A stretch of 7,773 nucleotides of DNA from Pseudomonadota bacterium (GCA_023412745.1 JAEZBZ010000039.1:1-7773), one strand, 5' to 3'. Counted from the stretch's first letter, positions 1-5,800 are shown. Numbers and translations: made by a program. The notes: generated by a model from the letters alone, not told the origin.

Positions 1-72
1 CAGCTGACATGACGATCATGTTTCGCCCTCTTGTGAATAACCCGCTGAGCCCATAGAACCCGGGAATGGCGG

Positions 73-118
73 CGATGTGGCGCAATTTTGCGCGCCATCG
101 ATACAGCATCCATGGCGC
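73..118. promoter_or_regulatory. Cluster of GGCGC half-sites upstream of the quinone oxidoreductase
   Basis: The leader of the first gene holds repeated ATGGCG/TGGCGC half-sites. They lie at 66-71, 78-83, inverted at 92-98 (GCGCCAT) and again at 112-118 (ATGGCGC). Bases 73-83 and 92-100 form an imperfect inverted repeat with a two-base insertion (GT) in the left arm. Bases 92-98 and 112-118 form a perfect 7-bp one with a 13-base loop. The two pairings share 92-98, so they exclude each other. This could be an operator for an unseen regulator or RNA structure in the leader. I see no clear -35/-10 pair, so the function is a guess. Confidence 0.3.
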
Positions 119-177
119 CGCGCAAACTATCCCATGCGCGCGGTCCACCAACCGACGACTGACGAGGAGATTGCTGC

Positions 178-1149
178 ATGGTCCACGCAATTCGCGTTCA
201 TGAAAATGGCGGTCCTGAGAAAATGCTGTGGGAGGCCGTCGAGGTCGGGCAGCCCGGTCCCGGCGAGCTGCGCCTGAAGCATCGCGCGGTCGGATTAAAC
301 TACATCGACACCTACCACCGCTCCGGCCTGTACAAGATCGCCCTGCCGTCCGTGATCGGCATGGAAGGCACCGGCGAAGTCACCGCCGTCGGCGCGGGGG
401 TAACGGAATTCAAGCTCGGGGATCGGGTCGCCTACGCCAACCCGATGGGCAGCTATTCGGAAGAGCGGCTGATCCCGGCCGATCGCGTGGTGAAAGTGCC
501 GGACAGCATCGACGATCGCACCGCCGCAACGATGATGCTGCAAGGCATGACCGTGCGCTATTTGCTGAAGGAAACCTACAAAGTCGGCCCCGGCACCACC
601 ATGCTGCTGCACGCGGCGGCCGGCGGCATCGGCCTGATCGCCTGCCAGTGGGCCAAGCACCTCGGCGCCACCATTATCGGCACCACCAGTTCCGCCGAAA
701 AGGCCAAGCTGGCGATGGACAACGGCTGCACCCACGTCATCAACTACAAGACCGAGGATTTCGTAAAGCGCACCAAGGAGCTGACCGACGGCAAGGGCGT
801 CGACGTAGTCTATGACTCGATCGGCAAGGACACCTTCCCCGGCTCGCTAGATTGCCTCAAGCCGCGCAGCCTGTGGGTCAGCTTCGGCAACGCGTCCGGC
901 GCGATCCAGGCGTTCGATATCGGCATTCTCGCCGCCAAGGGCTCTTTGTACGCAACGCGCCCGACGCTGTTTTCCTACACCGCCTCGCGCGAGGATCTGG
1001 TCGCCAGCGCCAATGACCTGTTCGATGTCGTAAGCAAGGGCATCGTCAAGATCGCGGTCAACCAGACCTACGCGCTCAAGGATGCCGCCCAGGCGCACAG
1101 CGACCTGGAAGCCCGGAAGACCACGGGCTCGACCGTCCTGCTGCCATAA
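178..1149 (+). CDS. qor: NADPH:quinone oxidoreductase, zinc-independent MDR family
   Basis: Predicted cytosolic medium-chain reductase of 323 residues, the usual length for the quinone oxidoreductase/zeta-crystallin group, which reduces quinones with NADPH. The N-terminal GroES-like domain covers roughly residues 1-125. It contains NYIDTYHRSG (41-50) and GMEGTGEV (61-68), where zinc alcohol dehydrogenases would carry GHE, and the structural zinc cysteine cluster is absent. The nucleotide-binding Rossmann segment is at 145-160 with AAGGIG (147-152), and a QWAK stretch follows. The ATG start is supported by GAGGAGA at 164-170, seven bases upstream. The glutathione transferase gene starts 25 bases after the stop, so the two are probably co-transcribed and may act together on electrophiles or quinones. 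The family assignment is firm; the physiological substrate is not known from sequence. Confidence 0.93.
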   Translation: MVHAIRVHENGGPEKMLWEAVEVGQPGPGELRLKHRAVGLNYIDTYHRSGLYKIALPSVIGMEGTGEVTAVGAGVTEFKLGDRVAYANPMGSYSEERLIPADRVVKVPDSIDDRTAATMMLQGMTVRYLLKETYKVGPGTTMLLHAAAGGIGLIACQWAKHLGATIIGTTSSAEKAKLAMDNGCTHVINYKTEDFVKRTKELTDGKGVDVVYDSIGKDTFPGSLDCLKPRSLWVSFGNASGAIQAFDIGILAAKGSLYATRPTLFSYTASREDLVASANDLFDVVSKGIVKIAVNQTYALKDAAQAHSDLEARKTTGSTVLLP

Positions 1150-1174
1150 GACATCACTAGGGAGAGAAAGCGTA

Positions 1175-1798
1175 ATGCTCAAAATCTACGGTCGCGCCAA
1201 TTCGATCAACGTGCGCAAGGTGTTGTGGGCCGCCGATGAAGTCGGCGTACCTTTCACGCGGGAAGACTGGGGGCGCGGCTTCCGCGCCACCTCCGAGCCG
1301 GAATTTCTCAAGCTTAATCCGTTCGGCGTGGTACCGGTGGTCGACGATGAAGGCTTGGTGCTGCGCGAAAGCCATGCCATTTCGCGTTACCTCGCCGCCA
1401 AGCACGGCCGCACCGATCTCTACCCGACCGATCTGGTCCAGCGCGCAAAGGTCGATGCCTGGATGGACTGGGGGCAGACCGATCTCTACCAGGGCGCCCG
1501 CGCGCCGTTTCTTGGCCTGATCGTGAAGCAGCCGGCCTTCCAGGATCCAAAGCAGATCGAATTCTCGGTCAACGAGTGGAACAACCAGATGAAGCTTCTC
1601 GACCAGCATCTGGCTGCCAATGGCCCGTACCTGATGGGCGACAGCTTCACGCTCGCCGACGTGCCGGCCGGGCTGGTCGTCAATCGCTGGTTCTCGATCC
1701 CGTTCGACAAGCCTGATCTGAAGGCTGTCGCGGCCTACTATGATCGCTTGGGCGAGCGTCCCGCCTATCGCGCACATGGGCGCAACGGCACACCCTGA
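1175..1798 (+). CDS. Glutathione S-transferase family protein
   Basis: Predicted cytosolic GST of 207 residues, which would conjugate or reduce electrophilic substrates using glutathione. The thioredoxin-like N-terminal domain (about 1-80) begins with MLKIYGRANSINVRKV, where Ser10 or Asn12 lies at the usual catalytic position. The cis-proline is in VVPVV (Pro54), and ESHAISRYLA (65-74) supplies the Glu-Ser pair that binds the gamma-glutamyl group. The all-helical C-terminal domain contains FTLAD (158-162), the conserved N-capping box of GSTs. I chose the ATG at 1175 because AGGGAG lies at 1159-1164 and the thioredoxin fold begins directly after it. A more upstream in-frame ATG would lie inside the preceding gene and add 31 unrelated residues. 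It follows the quinone oxidoreductase by 25 bases and is closed by a hairpin. The specific class and substrate are unresolved. Confidence 0.92.
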   Translation: MLKIYGRANSINVRKVLWAADEVGVPFTREDWGRGFRATSEPEFLKLNPFGVVPVVDDEGLVLRESHAISRYLAAKHGRTDLYPTDLVQRAKVDAWMDWGQTDLYQGARAPFLGLIVKQPAFQDPKQIEFSVNEWNNQMKLLDQHLAANGPYLMGDSFTLADVPAGLVVNRWFSIPFDKPDLKAVAAYYDRLGERPAYRAHGRNGTP

Positions 1799-1809
1799 AT
1801 TGCGAGTTA

Positions 1810-1845
1810 CGGGCATCGGCGCGGCCTCTGCCGCACTGATGCCCG
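1810..1845 (+). terminator. Terminator-like hairpin after the qor-GST pair
   Basis: A perfect 8-bp outer stem pairs CGGGCATC (1810-1817) with GATGCCCG (1838-1845). An inner 5-bp stem, GCGGC (1821-1825) with GCCGC (1830-1834), closes a CTCT loop, and a 3x3 internal loop separates the two stems. It starts 12 bases after the GST stop codon. The T-tract behind it is weak (CTTTCC), so termination may be partial. Confidence 0.55.
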
Positions 1846-1915
1846 CTTTCCGTACCATTGAGCGAAGCTCGTCCTTGTCCGCAAGGATACATTGTGTAAC
1901 GGAGGCGCCAACGCG

Positions 1916-2422
1916 ATGATTCTGCACGCGCTCCCGCTGACAGTCCTCGTGGTGACGTTCGCGATGGCGCTGTCGGCCCAGGCGAACGAAATCTGTGTAT
2001 CCTGCAGCGGTCCGCCAGCTGTCTATCGCTGCACGGTCCACGATGCAGATGGCGTTGCGCGCTATAAAGGTGGCGATCGCATCCTGCAGTTCATCTGCAC
2101 CACAGAGCTGTCGAAAGCCGGTGGCCACCAGAAGTGCCGCACACGTCGCGGATCGGCCGAGCCCTGCATCGGCATGGAGCGCACGGTATCGCTGTCAGGT
2201 CCGATCGACGGGATCGCCGCGCAAGCGGAAAGCGATCAGAGCGGCACGATCGAAGCGGCACCAGCCCCCGATAAATCCAGTGGGCCCCCCAAAACCGTGG
2301 AGGAACTGGCGCGGCGCACCGCGACAGCGTCCAAGGATCAGCTCGACAAAACCGGCTCGGCTGTCGGTGGCGCCATGAAGAAAAGCTGGAACTGCATGAT
2401 TTCACTGTTCCAGGATTGCTGA
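1916..2422 (+). CDS. Hypothetical secreted cysteine-rich protein
   Basis: I do not recognise a named family. The predicted protein has 168 residues. It starts with a hydrophobic signal peptide and a plausible signal peptidase I site after AQA (residue 23). The mature part has eight cysteines at 27, 30, 39, 61, 74, 84, 160 and 168, including a CxxC (27-30). The even number in an exported protein suggests up to four disulfides in the periplasm. Residues 100-155 are rich in Ala, Ser, Pro and charged residues and look like a flexible linker, ending in a short tail (KKSWNCMISLFQDC). The ATG at 1916 is preferred over a TTG at 1892 because GGAGG (1901-1905) lies ten bases upstream and the signal peptide begins there. 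A small hairpin, TCCTTG/CAAGGA (1872-1887), lies just before the ribosome binding site. It probably has its own promoter, since a hairpin separates it from the GST gene. Confidence 0.75.
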   Translation: MILHALPLTVLVVTFAMALSAQANEICVSCSGPPAVYRCTVHDADGVARYKGGDRILQFICTTELSKAGGHQKCRTRRGSAEPCIGMERTVSLSGPIDGIAAQAESDQSGTIEAAPAPDKSSGPPKTVEELARRTATASKDQLDKTGSAVGGAMKKSWNCMISLFQDC

Positions 2423-2437
2423 GCGGAAACGCTCAGT
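2418..2437. terminator. Hairpin shared by two convergent stop codons
   Basis: CTGAGCG (2419-2425) pairs perfectly with CGCTCAG (2430-2436) around a GAAA tetraloop, with one extra G-T pair at the base. The left arm contains the TGA of the secreted protein. The right arm contains, on the minus strand, the TGA of the Sel1 gene. It is symmetric, so either transcript could fold it. There is no good T-tract on either side, so it may act as a transcript 3'-end stabiliser rather than a classical terminator. Confidence 0.5.
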
Positions 2438-2687
2438 TGCGCGCCAGCCATTCGCGCGCCAGACGCTGTGCCGTCGAAATATCGCGACGCGACATCTCGC
2501 TCGACAGTTCCGCGCGATAGCGGCGGGCTTCAACGTTGCCACGCAGCGCGGCGATGTTGAACCACTTGTGAGCGGCGATCAGATCCAGCGCCACGTCGCG
2601 TCCGGCGCAATACTTCAGGCCCAGTTCGAAGAAAATATCAGCAGCTACGCTATTGCCGCTCGCAAAGGCGGCCTCCACACTCGACAT
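2433..2687 (-). CDS. Small single Sel1-like repeat protein
   Basis: The predicted protein has 84 residues and no signal peptide, so it is probably cytosolic. Residues 15-55 fit one Sel1-like repeat of the TPR-related helical kind. ELGLKYCAGRDV (21-32) matches the LGxxYxxG helix, and LIAAHKWFNIAALRGNVEA (36-54) matches the AxxWxxxAAxxGxxxA helix. The remainder is an Arg/Glu-rich helical tail ending in AREWLARN. Sel1 proteins normally carry several repeats and act as protein-binding scaffolds; this one has a single repeat, so it may dimerise or serve as an adaptor. The ATG has a strong GGGAGAG on the minus strand (2694-2700), seven bases upstream. It converges with the secreted-protein gene. 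Partner and role are unknown. Confidence 0.78.
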   Translation of the reverse strand: MSSVEAAFASGNSVAADIFFELGLKYCAGRDVALDLIAAHKWFNIAALRGNVEARRYRAELSSEMSRRDISTAQRLAREWLARN

Positions 2688-2844
2688 CCCCCACTCTCCC
2701 TACGCAGTACCTCATACAAACCAGGCCCCGATTGCCACACCGCGCCCATGCCATGAAATATCTCCGCAATCTGATGATTGATTGGTAAATAAAAACGCCC
2801 GCTCGAATAAAAACGCGACGTCATTTCATGGAATTATTCTATTT

Positions 2845-2874
2845 TTGAAATGTCAGATATAAACAAGACATAAA
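2845..2874 (+). promoter_or_regulatory. Possible sigma-70-like promoter in the AT-rich core
   Basis: TTGAAA (2845-2850) resembles a -35 box and CATAAA (2869-2874) a -10 box, 18 bases apart. It points to the plus strand, where no convincing gene starts for more than 400 bases. AT-rich sequence yields such matches easily, so this is weak. Confidence 0.25.
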
Positions 2875-3136
2875 CAGAAACAAAAGTAACGGAATTTTGT
2901 GCACGCTCGGAGAACATGACGGGTTCGCCAAAGCGACGGCCCAAACCGTGCGAATCTCTGACGAAGAGCGCCGGTTGCGGCGATCGACAACAAAATCACG
3001 CACCCAGTTTTCAACAGGAAATAGCGCGACTATTTTGTCGCCCTGGGCCGCATCATCGGCGCGGCAAATCAGCCCGTCGCAGCATCGCAACACAGCGCGC
3101 TAGCATCAGCAAATCGCACACATATTGCGGCGATTA

Positions 3137-3152
3137 GGGCAAGTTTATTGCA
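3137..3152 (+). promoter_or_regulatory. Candidate sigma-54 (RpoN) -24/-12 promoter
   Basis: GGGCAAG (3137-3143), four bases, then TTGCA (3148-3152) matches the RpoN consensus TGGCACG-N4-TTGCW at 10 of 12 defined positions. It has the invariant GG (3138-3139) and GC (3150-3151) ten bases apart. It points to the small exported-protein gene at 3316 and would give a leader of about 150 bases. No TGT-N10-ACA NifA-type upstream site was found by eye, so any activator is unknown. Confidence 0.35.
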
Positions 3153-3304
3153 CTCTCGCGACGAAATTCCGCCAGCACCGTGACCGTTCAGACGCAGTTC
3201 AGGTGGCGTTACCGATACTTGCCCCAACGACTCGATCGACTAGAGTGGCAGCAACAGAACGGCGGCCATTCTCACGGGCGACAAACTGAGAGGACGGCCG
3301 GATC

Positions 3305-3325
3305 ATGGGGGATCCATGCTCATAA
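3305..3325 (+). CDS. Possible six-residue leader peptide overlapping the next start
   Basis: A micro-ORF (MGDPCS) starts at an ATG ten bases after GAGAGGA (3288-3294), a better-placed ribosome site than that of the following gene. Its TAA at 3323-3325 lies just inside the downstream gene, whose ATG (3316) sits within it in another frame. This layout is typical of translational coupling or of a leader peptide. It may equally be chance, since the sequence is only seven codons long. Confidence 0.25.
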   Translation: MGDPCS

Positions 3326-3564
3326 GAACTTCTGTCATCCTGGCAGCGGCCTTGGTGTGCTCTGCCTGTGCACAGGATCGCGCGGCGACGCTCTATAGCT
3401 ACCAGAAAAGCTACGTCACTGGCGGCGGTATGGATATCGACAGCGCAGACCCGCAGGCTCTTTTCGGCAAGAAATCCATGTCGGACAAAATGCTGACGGC
3501 CATTGCTCTCGAACGGGTCACAGGACGCAAGCCGGATCCGGCGCGATTGATGGTGACCAACTGA
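3316..3564 (+). CDS. Small exported protein, possible lipoprotein
   Basis: The predicted protein has 82 residues and belongs to no family I can name. It opens with a typical export signal: Arg4, a hydrophobic stretch to Val14, then CSACAQD. Cys18 could be a lipidated residue in an atypical lipobox (CSA-C instead of L-A/S-G/A-C). Alternatively signal peptidase I could cut after ACA (residue 19). The mature part is about 64 residues, polar, with a glycine-rich VTGGGMDIDSADPQALFGKKSMS segment split over 34-56 and a basic C-terminal third. No membrane segment follows, so it should sit in the periplasm or on a membrane surface. GGGGGA at 3307-3312 is only three bases from the ATG, so initiation may depend on the upstream micro-ORF. 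A sigma-54-like element lies about 165 bases upstream, and a strong terminator follows the stop directly. Confidence 0.7.
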   Translation: MLIRTSVILAAALVCSACAQDRAATLYSYQKSYVTGGGMDIDSADPQALFGKKSMSDKMLTAIALERVTGRKPDPARLMVTN

Positions 3565-3568
3565 TGTG

Positions 3569-3611
3569 AAAACGGCGCTGGCAAGCTTCCTGAAGCCGCC
3601 AGCGCCGTTTT
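3569..3611. terminator. Strong bidirectional Rho-independent terminator
   Basis: AAAACGGCGCTGGC (3569-3582) pairs perfectly over 14 bp with GCCAGCGCCGTTTT (3598-3611). The loop can fold further, GCTT with AAGC around CCTG. T4 ends the right arm and A4 begins the left, so it works in both directions. It closes the small exported-protein gene, whose stop is four bases away, and the convergent glutathione transferase, whose stop is about 60 bases away. Confidence 0.9.
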
Positions 3612-3672
3612 GAATCTCGCACTCAGGCATACATCCCGCGCGTGAGCGCGAACTTTTCAGACAACCTCGCCG

Positions 3673-4374
3673 TCAGCGCGCCTTCTGCCCGAACAGCACC
3701 TTCTGCGCATCCTTGTCGGTCGCGAGATTCCATTTCGCGCGTTCCTCCGCTCCGACCTTCACTGCCTTTTGCACAGCCGGGCGCGCCTGGATGCGATTGA
3801 ACCAACCTTCCAGATGCGGGAAGTCGGCGATGTTCTGGCCCTGGTTGGCGTACGACCGCGTCCAGGGAAAGCTCGCCATGTCCGCTATAGAATAGTCGCC
3901 GGCCAGATACTCCCGATCCGCCAGTCGCTTGTTCATGACGCCGTAGAGGCGATTGACCTCGTTTGTGTAGCGGTCGATAGCGTACGGGATCTTCTCAGGC
4001 GCGTAGTTGCGGAAATGGTGGCACTGGCCCGCCATCGGCCCGAGCCCGCCCATCTGCCAGAACAGCCACTGCTCGACATCGACACGTTTGCGCTCATCTG
4101 CAGGATAGAACTTGCCGGTCTTGCGGCCGAGATACTGCAGGATGGCGCCGGATTCGAAGATGGAGATCGGCTCACCCCCTGGACCATCGGGATCAATGAT
4201 CGCCGGCATGCGATTATTCGGGGCGATCTTCAGGAACGACGGCGCGAACTGGTCGCCGCGCCCAATGTTGATGAACTTTACCTCGTAGGGAAGCCCGCAT
4301 TCCTCCAGCATGATAGAGATCTTGTGGCCGTTCGGCGTGGGCCAGTAGTAGAGCTCGATCGGACGCTGTGTCAT
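3673..4374 (-). CDS. yfcG: Nu-class glutathione transferase, YfcG-like disulfide reductase
   Basis: The predicted cytosolic protein has 233 residues and resembles E. coli YfcG/YghU (Nu class), GSTs known for glutathione-dependent disulfide-bond reductase and peroxidase activity rather than classical conjugation. Diagnostic segments are TPNGHKI (13-19), with the Thr-Asn pair that replaces a catalytic Tyr/Ser/Cys, PNNRMPAI (52-59) with the cis-proline, ESGAILQYL (74-82), QWLFWQMGGLGPM (102-114) and the N-capping YSIAD (161-165). The E. coli protein shares nearly all of these stretches. The ATG has GAGGAGA on the minus strand (4381-4387), six bases upstream. A weak promoter may lie between TTGCCA (4459-4464) and GATAAG (4434-4439), but the 19-base spacing is long. 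It is about 140 bases downstream of the XRE regulator and could be read through from it. The C-terminal residues after 210 are a lysine-rich extension. Confidence 0.93.
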   Translation of the reverse strand: MTQRPIELYYWPTPNGHKISIMLEECGLPYEVKFINIGRGDQFAPSFLKIAPNNRMPAIIDPDGPGGEPISIFESGAILQYLGRKTGKFYPADERKRVDVEQWLFWQMGGLGPMAGQCHHFRNYAPEKIPYAIDRYTNEVNRLYGVMNKRLADREYLAGDYSIADMASFPWTRSYANQGQNIADFPHLEGWFNRIQARPAVQKAVKVGAEERAKWNLATDKDAQKVLFGQKAR

Positions 4375-4511
4375 GCCATCTCTCCTCGCGTTTTGTTGCG
4401 ACCGGCGGGCGTTCGTGCGCGCCAGCGCCTTCTCTTATCTTGTCGCACGATGCGATCCTGGCAAGTCAGCGCAGCACGCACGAGCCGAGGTTGGACAGGT
4501 GTTCAGCGTGC

Positions 4512-4802
4512 TCAGTTTGGGTTGTCTCGTGCGCCGCGTAGAGCCCTCAATGCGTCCGCCACCTTGGAGCGGATGCCTGACATGTCGCCTCGATAAATAT
4601 AATCGAGGGTCAGGTCGTATTGCTCGCACAAAACCAGCGCCGCCCGCACGGTTATCGCGCGCTTTCCGCCCAGATACTGGCTCAGCGCGGTCTCAAGAAT
4701 CTTGGTCTCGCGGGCGACCTGCGCCGGCTTCTTGTCCAGCACGAAAAACACGTCGCTCAATCGCCGGCCTATCGTGGCAGCGTCTATATGTGGCTTGGAC
4801 AT
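4512..4802 (-). CDS. Small XRE-type helix-turn-helix regulator
   Basis: The predicted DNA-binding protein has 96 residues and consists essentially of one Cro/C1-type HTH domain. Helices 2 and 3 lie at about 26-33 (PAQVARET) and 37-44 (ETALSQYL). GGKRAITVRAALVLCEQYDLTLDYIYRGD (45-73, in pieces) is the usual helix 4-5 region of this family. No ligand domain or protease-like domain follows; the tail is Arg/Ala-rich. I chose the ATG at 4802 because AAGGGGA (4810-4816 on the minus strand) lies seven bases upstream; a GTG at 4871 would add 23 residues of non-conserved type. The start region holds two inverted repeats that could be its own operator. It lies 125 bases downstream of the ligase alpha gene, on the same strand, and may regulate that operon, itself or the adjacent YfcG-like gene. 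Its target is unknown. Confidence 0.85.
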   Translation of the reverse strand: MSKPHIDAATIGRRLSDVFFVLDKKPAQVARETKILETALSQYLGGKRAITVRAALVLCEQYDLTLDYIYRGDMSGIRSKVADALRALRGARDNPN

Positions 4803-4807
4803 CGTTG

Positions 4808-4822
4808 TGTCCCCTTGGGACA
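4808..4822 (-). promoter_or_regulatory. Inverted repeat overlapping the XRE gene ribosome site
   Basis: TGTCCC (4808-4813) and GGGACA (4817-4822) form a perfect 6-bp inverted repeat with a three-base spacer. The AAGGGGA ribosome binding site of the XRE gene is inside it. It could be a protein operator or a weak RNA hairpin that masks the site, although a 3-base loop is tight. The first reading suits the usual autoregulation of XRE proteins. Confidence 0.4.
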
Positions 4823-4839
4823 GGTTCGGCTGCCTCCTA

Positions 4840-4857
4840 GTGGCCGTTAGCGGCCGC
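4840..4857. promoter_or_regulatory. Second inverted repeat in the XRE gene leader
   Basis: GGCCG (4842-4846) pairs perfectly with CGGCC (4851-4855) around TTAG. It extends by a T-G pair and a G-C pair to seven base pairs (4840-4857). It lies about 40 bases upstream of the XRE start and could be an operator or a read-through attenuation hairpin from the upstream operon. There is no T-tract. Confidence 0.3.
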
Positions 4858-4927
4858 ACAACCAATGACACAACAGAAGAAAATTCAAAAAAGGAACTCG
4901 CTCATGGCGGTGGATGATGACGGACGC

Positions 4928-5800
4928 TCAGGCAGCAAGCCGCTCCTTCAGCACCTCCGGCACACCGTTGGGCGTGGCGCACACGGTGACGCCTGCGGCC
5001 TCCAGCGCTGCCTTCTTTCCGGCGTAAGAGCCCTTGTCGCCCATCACGATCGCGCCGGCGTGCCCCATCTTCTTGCCCGGCGGCGAGGCAGCGCCCGCGA
5101 TGAATGCTGCGATCGGCTTGCGCATCGTGCGCGCGTACTCAGCCGCCGCCTCCTCCATCGCACCCCCGATCTCACCGACCAGCGCGATAGCCTTGGTGCG
5201 CGGATCCTTGTCGAGAGAGATCAGTGCGTCCCGTGTCGTGGTGCCGATGATTGGATCGCCGCCGATACCAACGAACGAGGAGATGCCGAGCCCCGCCTGC
5301 ACCAGGTTCAGGCACAGCAGCGTGCCGAGCGACCCCGACCGTGAGATGACGCCGACATCACCCGGCTTGAACACGCGCTCGTTGAACGCGGGCATGAAGC
5401 CGACGAAGCTTTCGCCGGTGGTGACGAGCCCTGCCGTATTCGGCCCGATCACTTGGGCACCTCGCTCGCGCGCGGCAGCCAGGAAATACATCGTGTCGTG
5501 CACCGGCACATGCTCGGTCAGGCAGACGATTTTCGAGATGCCCGCCTCGATGGCGTCGAGCGCCGCCGCCTTCACGCCCATCGGCGGAATGAACATCACC
5601 GCGCAGTCGATCTTGGTATCCTTGGCCGCGTCACGAGCATTGGCCCACACCGGCAGATCGAGATGCGTCTCGCCGGCCCGCTTCGGGTTGACGCCGCCGA
5701 TGATGCGCGTGCCGTAGCCACGCATCTTGTCGGCCCAGAAGGTGCCCTGCTTGCCGGTGATGCCCATCACCAGCACACTTTCGTTGCCGCGAACGATCAT
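4928..5800 (-). CDS. ADP-forming acyl-CoA ligase, alpha subunit (SucD-like)
   Basis: The 290-residue protein has the normal length and order of a succinyl-CoA synthetase alpha subunit: a CoA-binding Rossmann domain, then the ligase domain with the phosphohistidine. CoA-binding segments are GITGKQGTF (13-21) and GVNPKRAGETH (36-46). The phosphorylated histidine is His247 in MGHAGAI, equivalent to E. coli His246, and GIGGDPI (178-184) and EIGG (210-213) are conserved. The family makes acyl-CoA from acid, CoA and ATP through a phosphohistidine. Two loops differ from the E. coli enzyme: GPNTAG (119-124) replaces GPNCPG, and SRSGSLGTLL (153-162) replaces SRSGTLTYEA. The ATG overlaps the beta-subunit stop by four bases (ATGA), and AAGGGAG lies at 5808-5814. 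The complex should be cytosolic. I infer a substrate other than succinate, possibly sulfoacetate; malyl-CoA ligase is an alternative. Confidence 0.9.
   Translation of the reverse strand: MIVRGNESVLVMGITGKQGTFWADKMRGYGTRIIGGVNPKRAGETHLDLPVWANARDAAKDTKIDCAVMFIPPMGVKAAALDAIEAGISKIVCLTEHVPVHDTMYFLAAARERGAQVIGPNTAGLVTTGESFVGFMPAFNERVFKPGDVGVISRSGSLGTLLCLNLVQAGLGISSFVGIGGDPIIGTTTRDALISLDKDPRTKAIALVGEIGGAMEEAAAEYARTMRKPIAAFIAGAASPPGKKMGHAGAIVMGDKGSYAGKKAALEAAGVTVCATPNGVPEVLKERLAA

Larger units (their letters stand above)
2688..3315. other. Long intergenic region with an AT-rich core
   Basis: About 630 bases without a convincing gene. By hand count 2821-2900 is about 25% GC, far below the flanks. 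The region holds several small repeats. One is an 11-bp direct repeat AATAAAAACGC (2788-2798 and 2806-2816). Another is a perfect inverted pair CCATGAAAT (2751-2759) and ATTTCATGG (2823-2831), whose right arm can also pair with TGAAATG (2846-2852). A third is CAATC/GATTG with a TGAT loop (2767-2780). The rest (2900-3300) is ordinary in composition, but its short reading frames look unlike genes. It lies between divergent genes, so it must hold promoters for both sides, and it could also encode a small RNA. Confidence 0.6.

Noticed and set aside
1157..2128. Long minus-strand open frame (323 codons) across the GST and the start of the secreted protein
   Set aside because: It is antisense to a clear GST gene, its product has no recognisable motif, and it spans an intergenic hairpin. 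It is a by-product of high GC content.
2839..3093. Minus-strand frame of 84 codons in the same region, ending in a hydrophobic stretch
   Set aside because: Its hydrophobic end comes only from the AT-rich core, and I see no ribosome site or family resemblance.
2916..3137. Plus-strand frame of 73 codons in the long intergenic region
   Set aside because: GGAG is only three bases from the ATG, codon choice is unlike the neighbouring genes, and the product is a basic low-complexity sequence.
3016..3183. Gene-like plus-strand codons (RDYFVALGRIIGAA...) ending at a TGA near 3181
   Set aside because: It has an in-frame TAG just upstream and no start codon after it. It could be a decayed gene end, but the evidence is too thin to call a pseudogene.
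4880..4895. T6 tract on the minus strand behind the ligase alpha subunit as a terminator
   Set aside because: No stable hairpin precedes it on that strand; only a direct repeat TGAGCG is present.
4903..5344. Plus-strand frame starting at an ATG behind AAGGAA, opposite the end of the ligase alpha subunit
   Set aside because: The ribosome site looks fair, but the product is Arg/His-rich and runs antisense through conserved codons of the alpha subunit.
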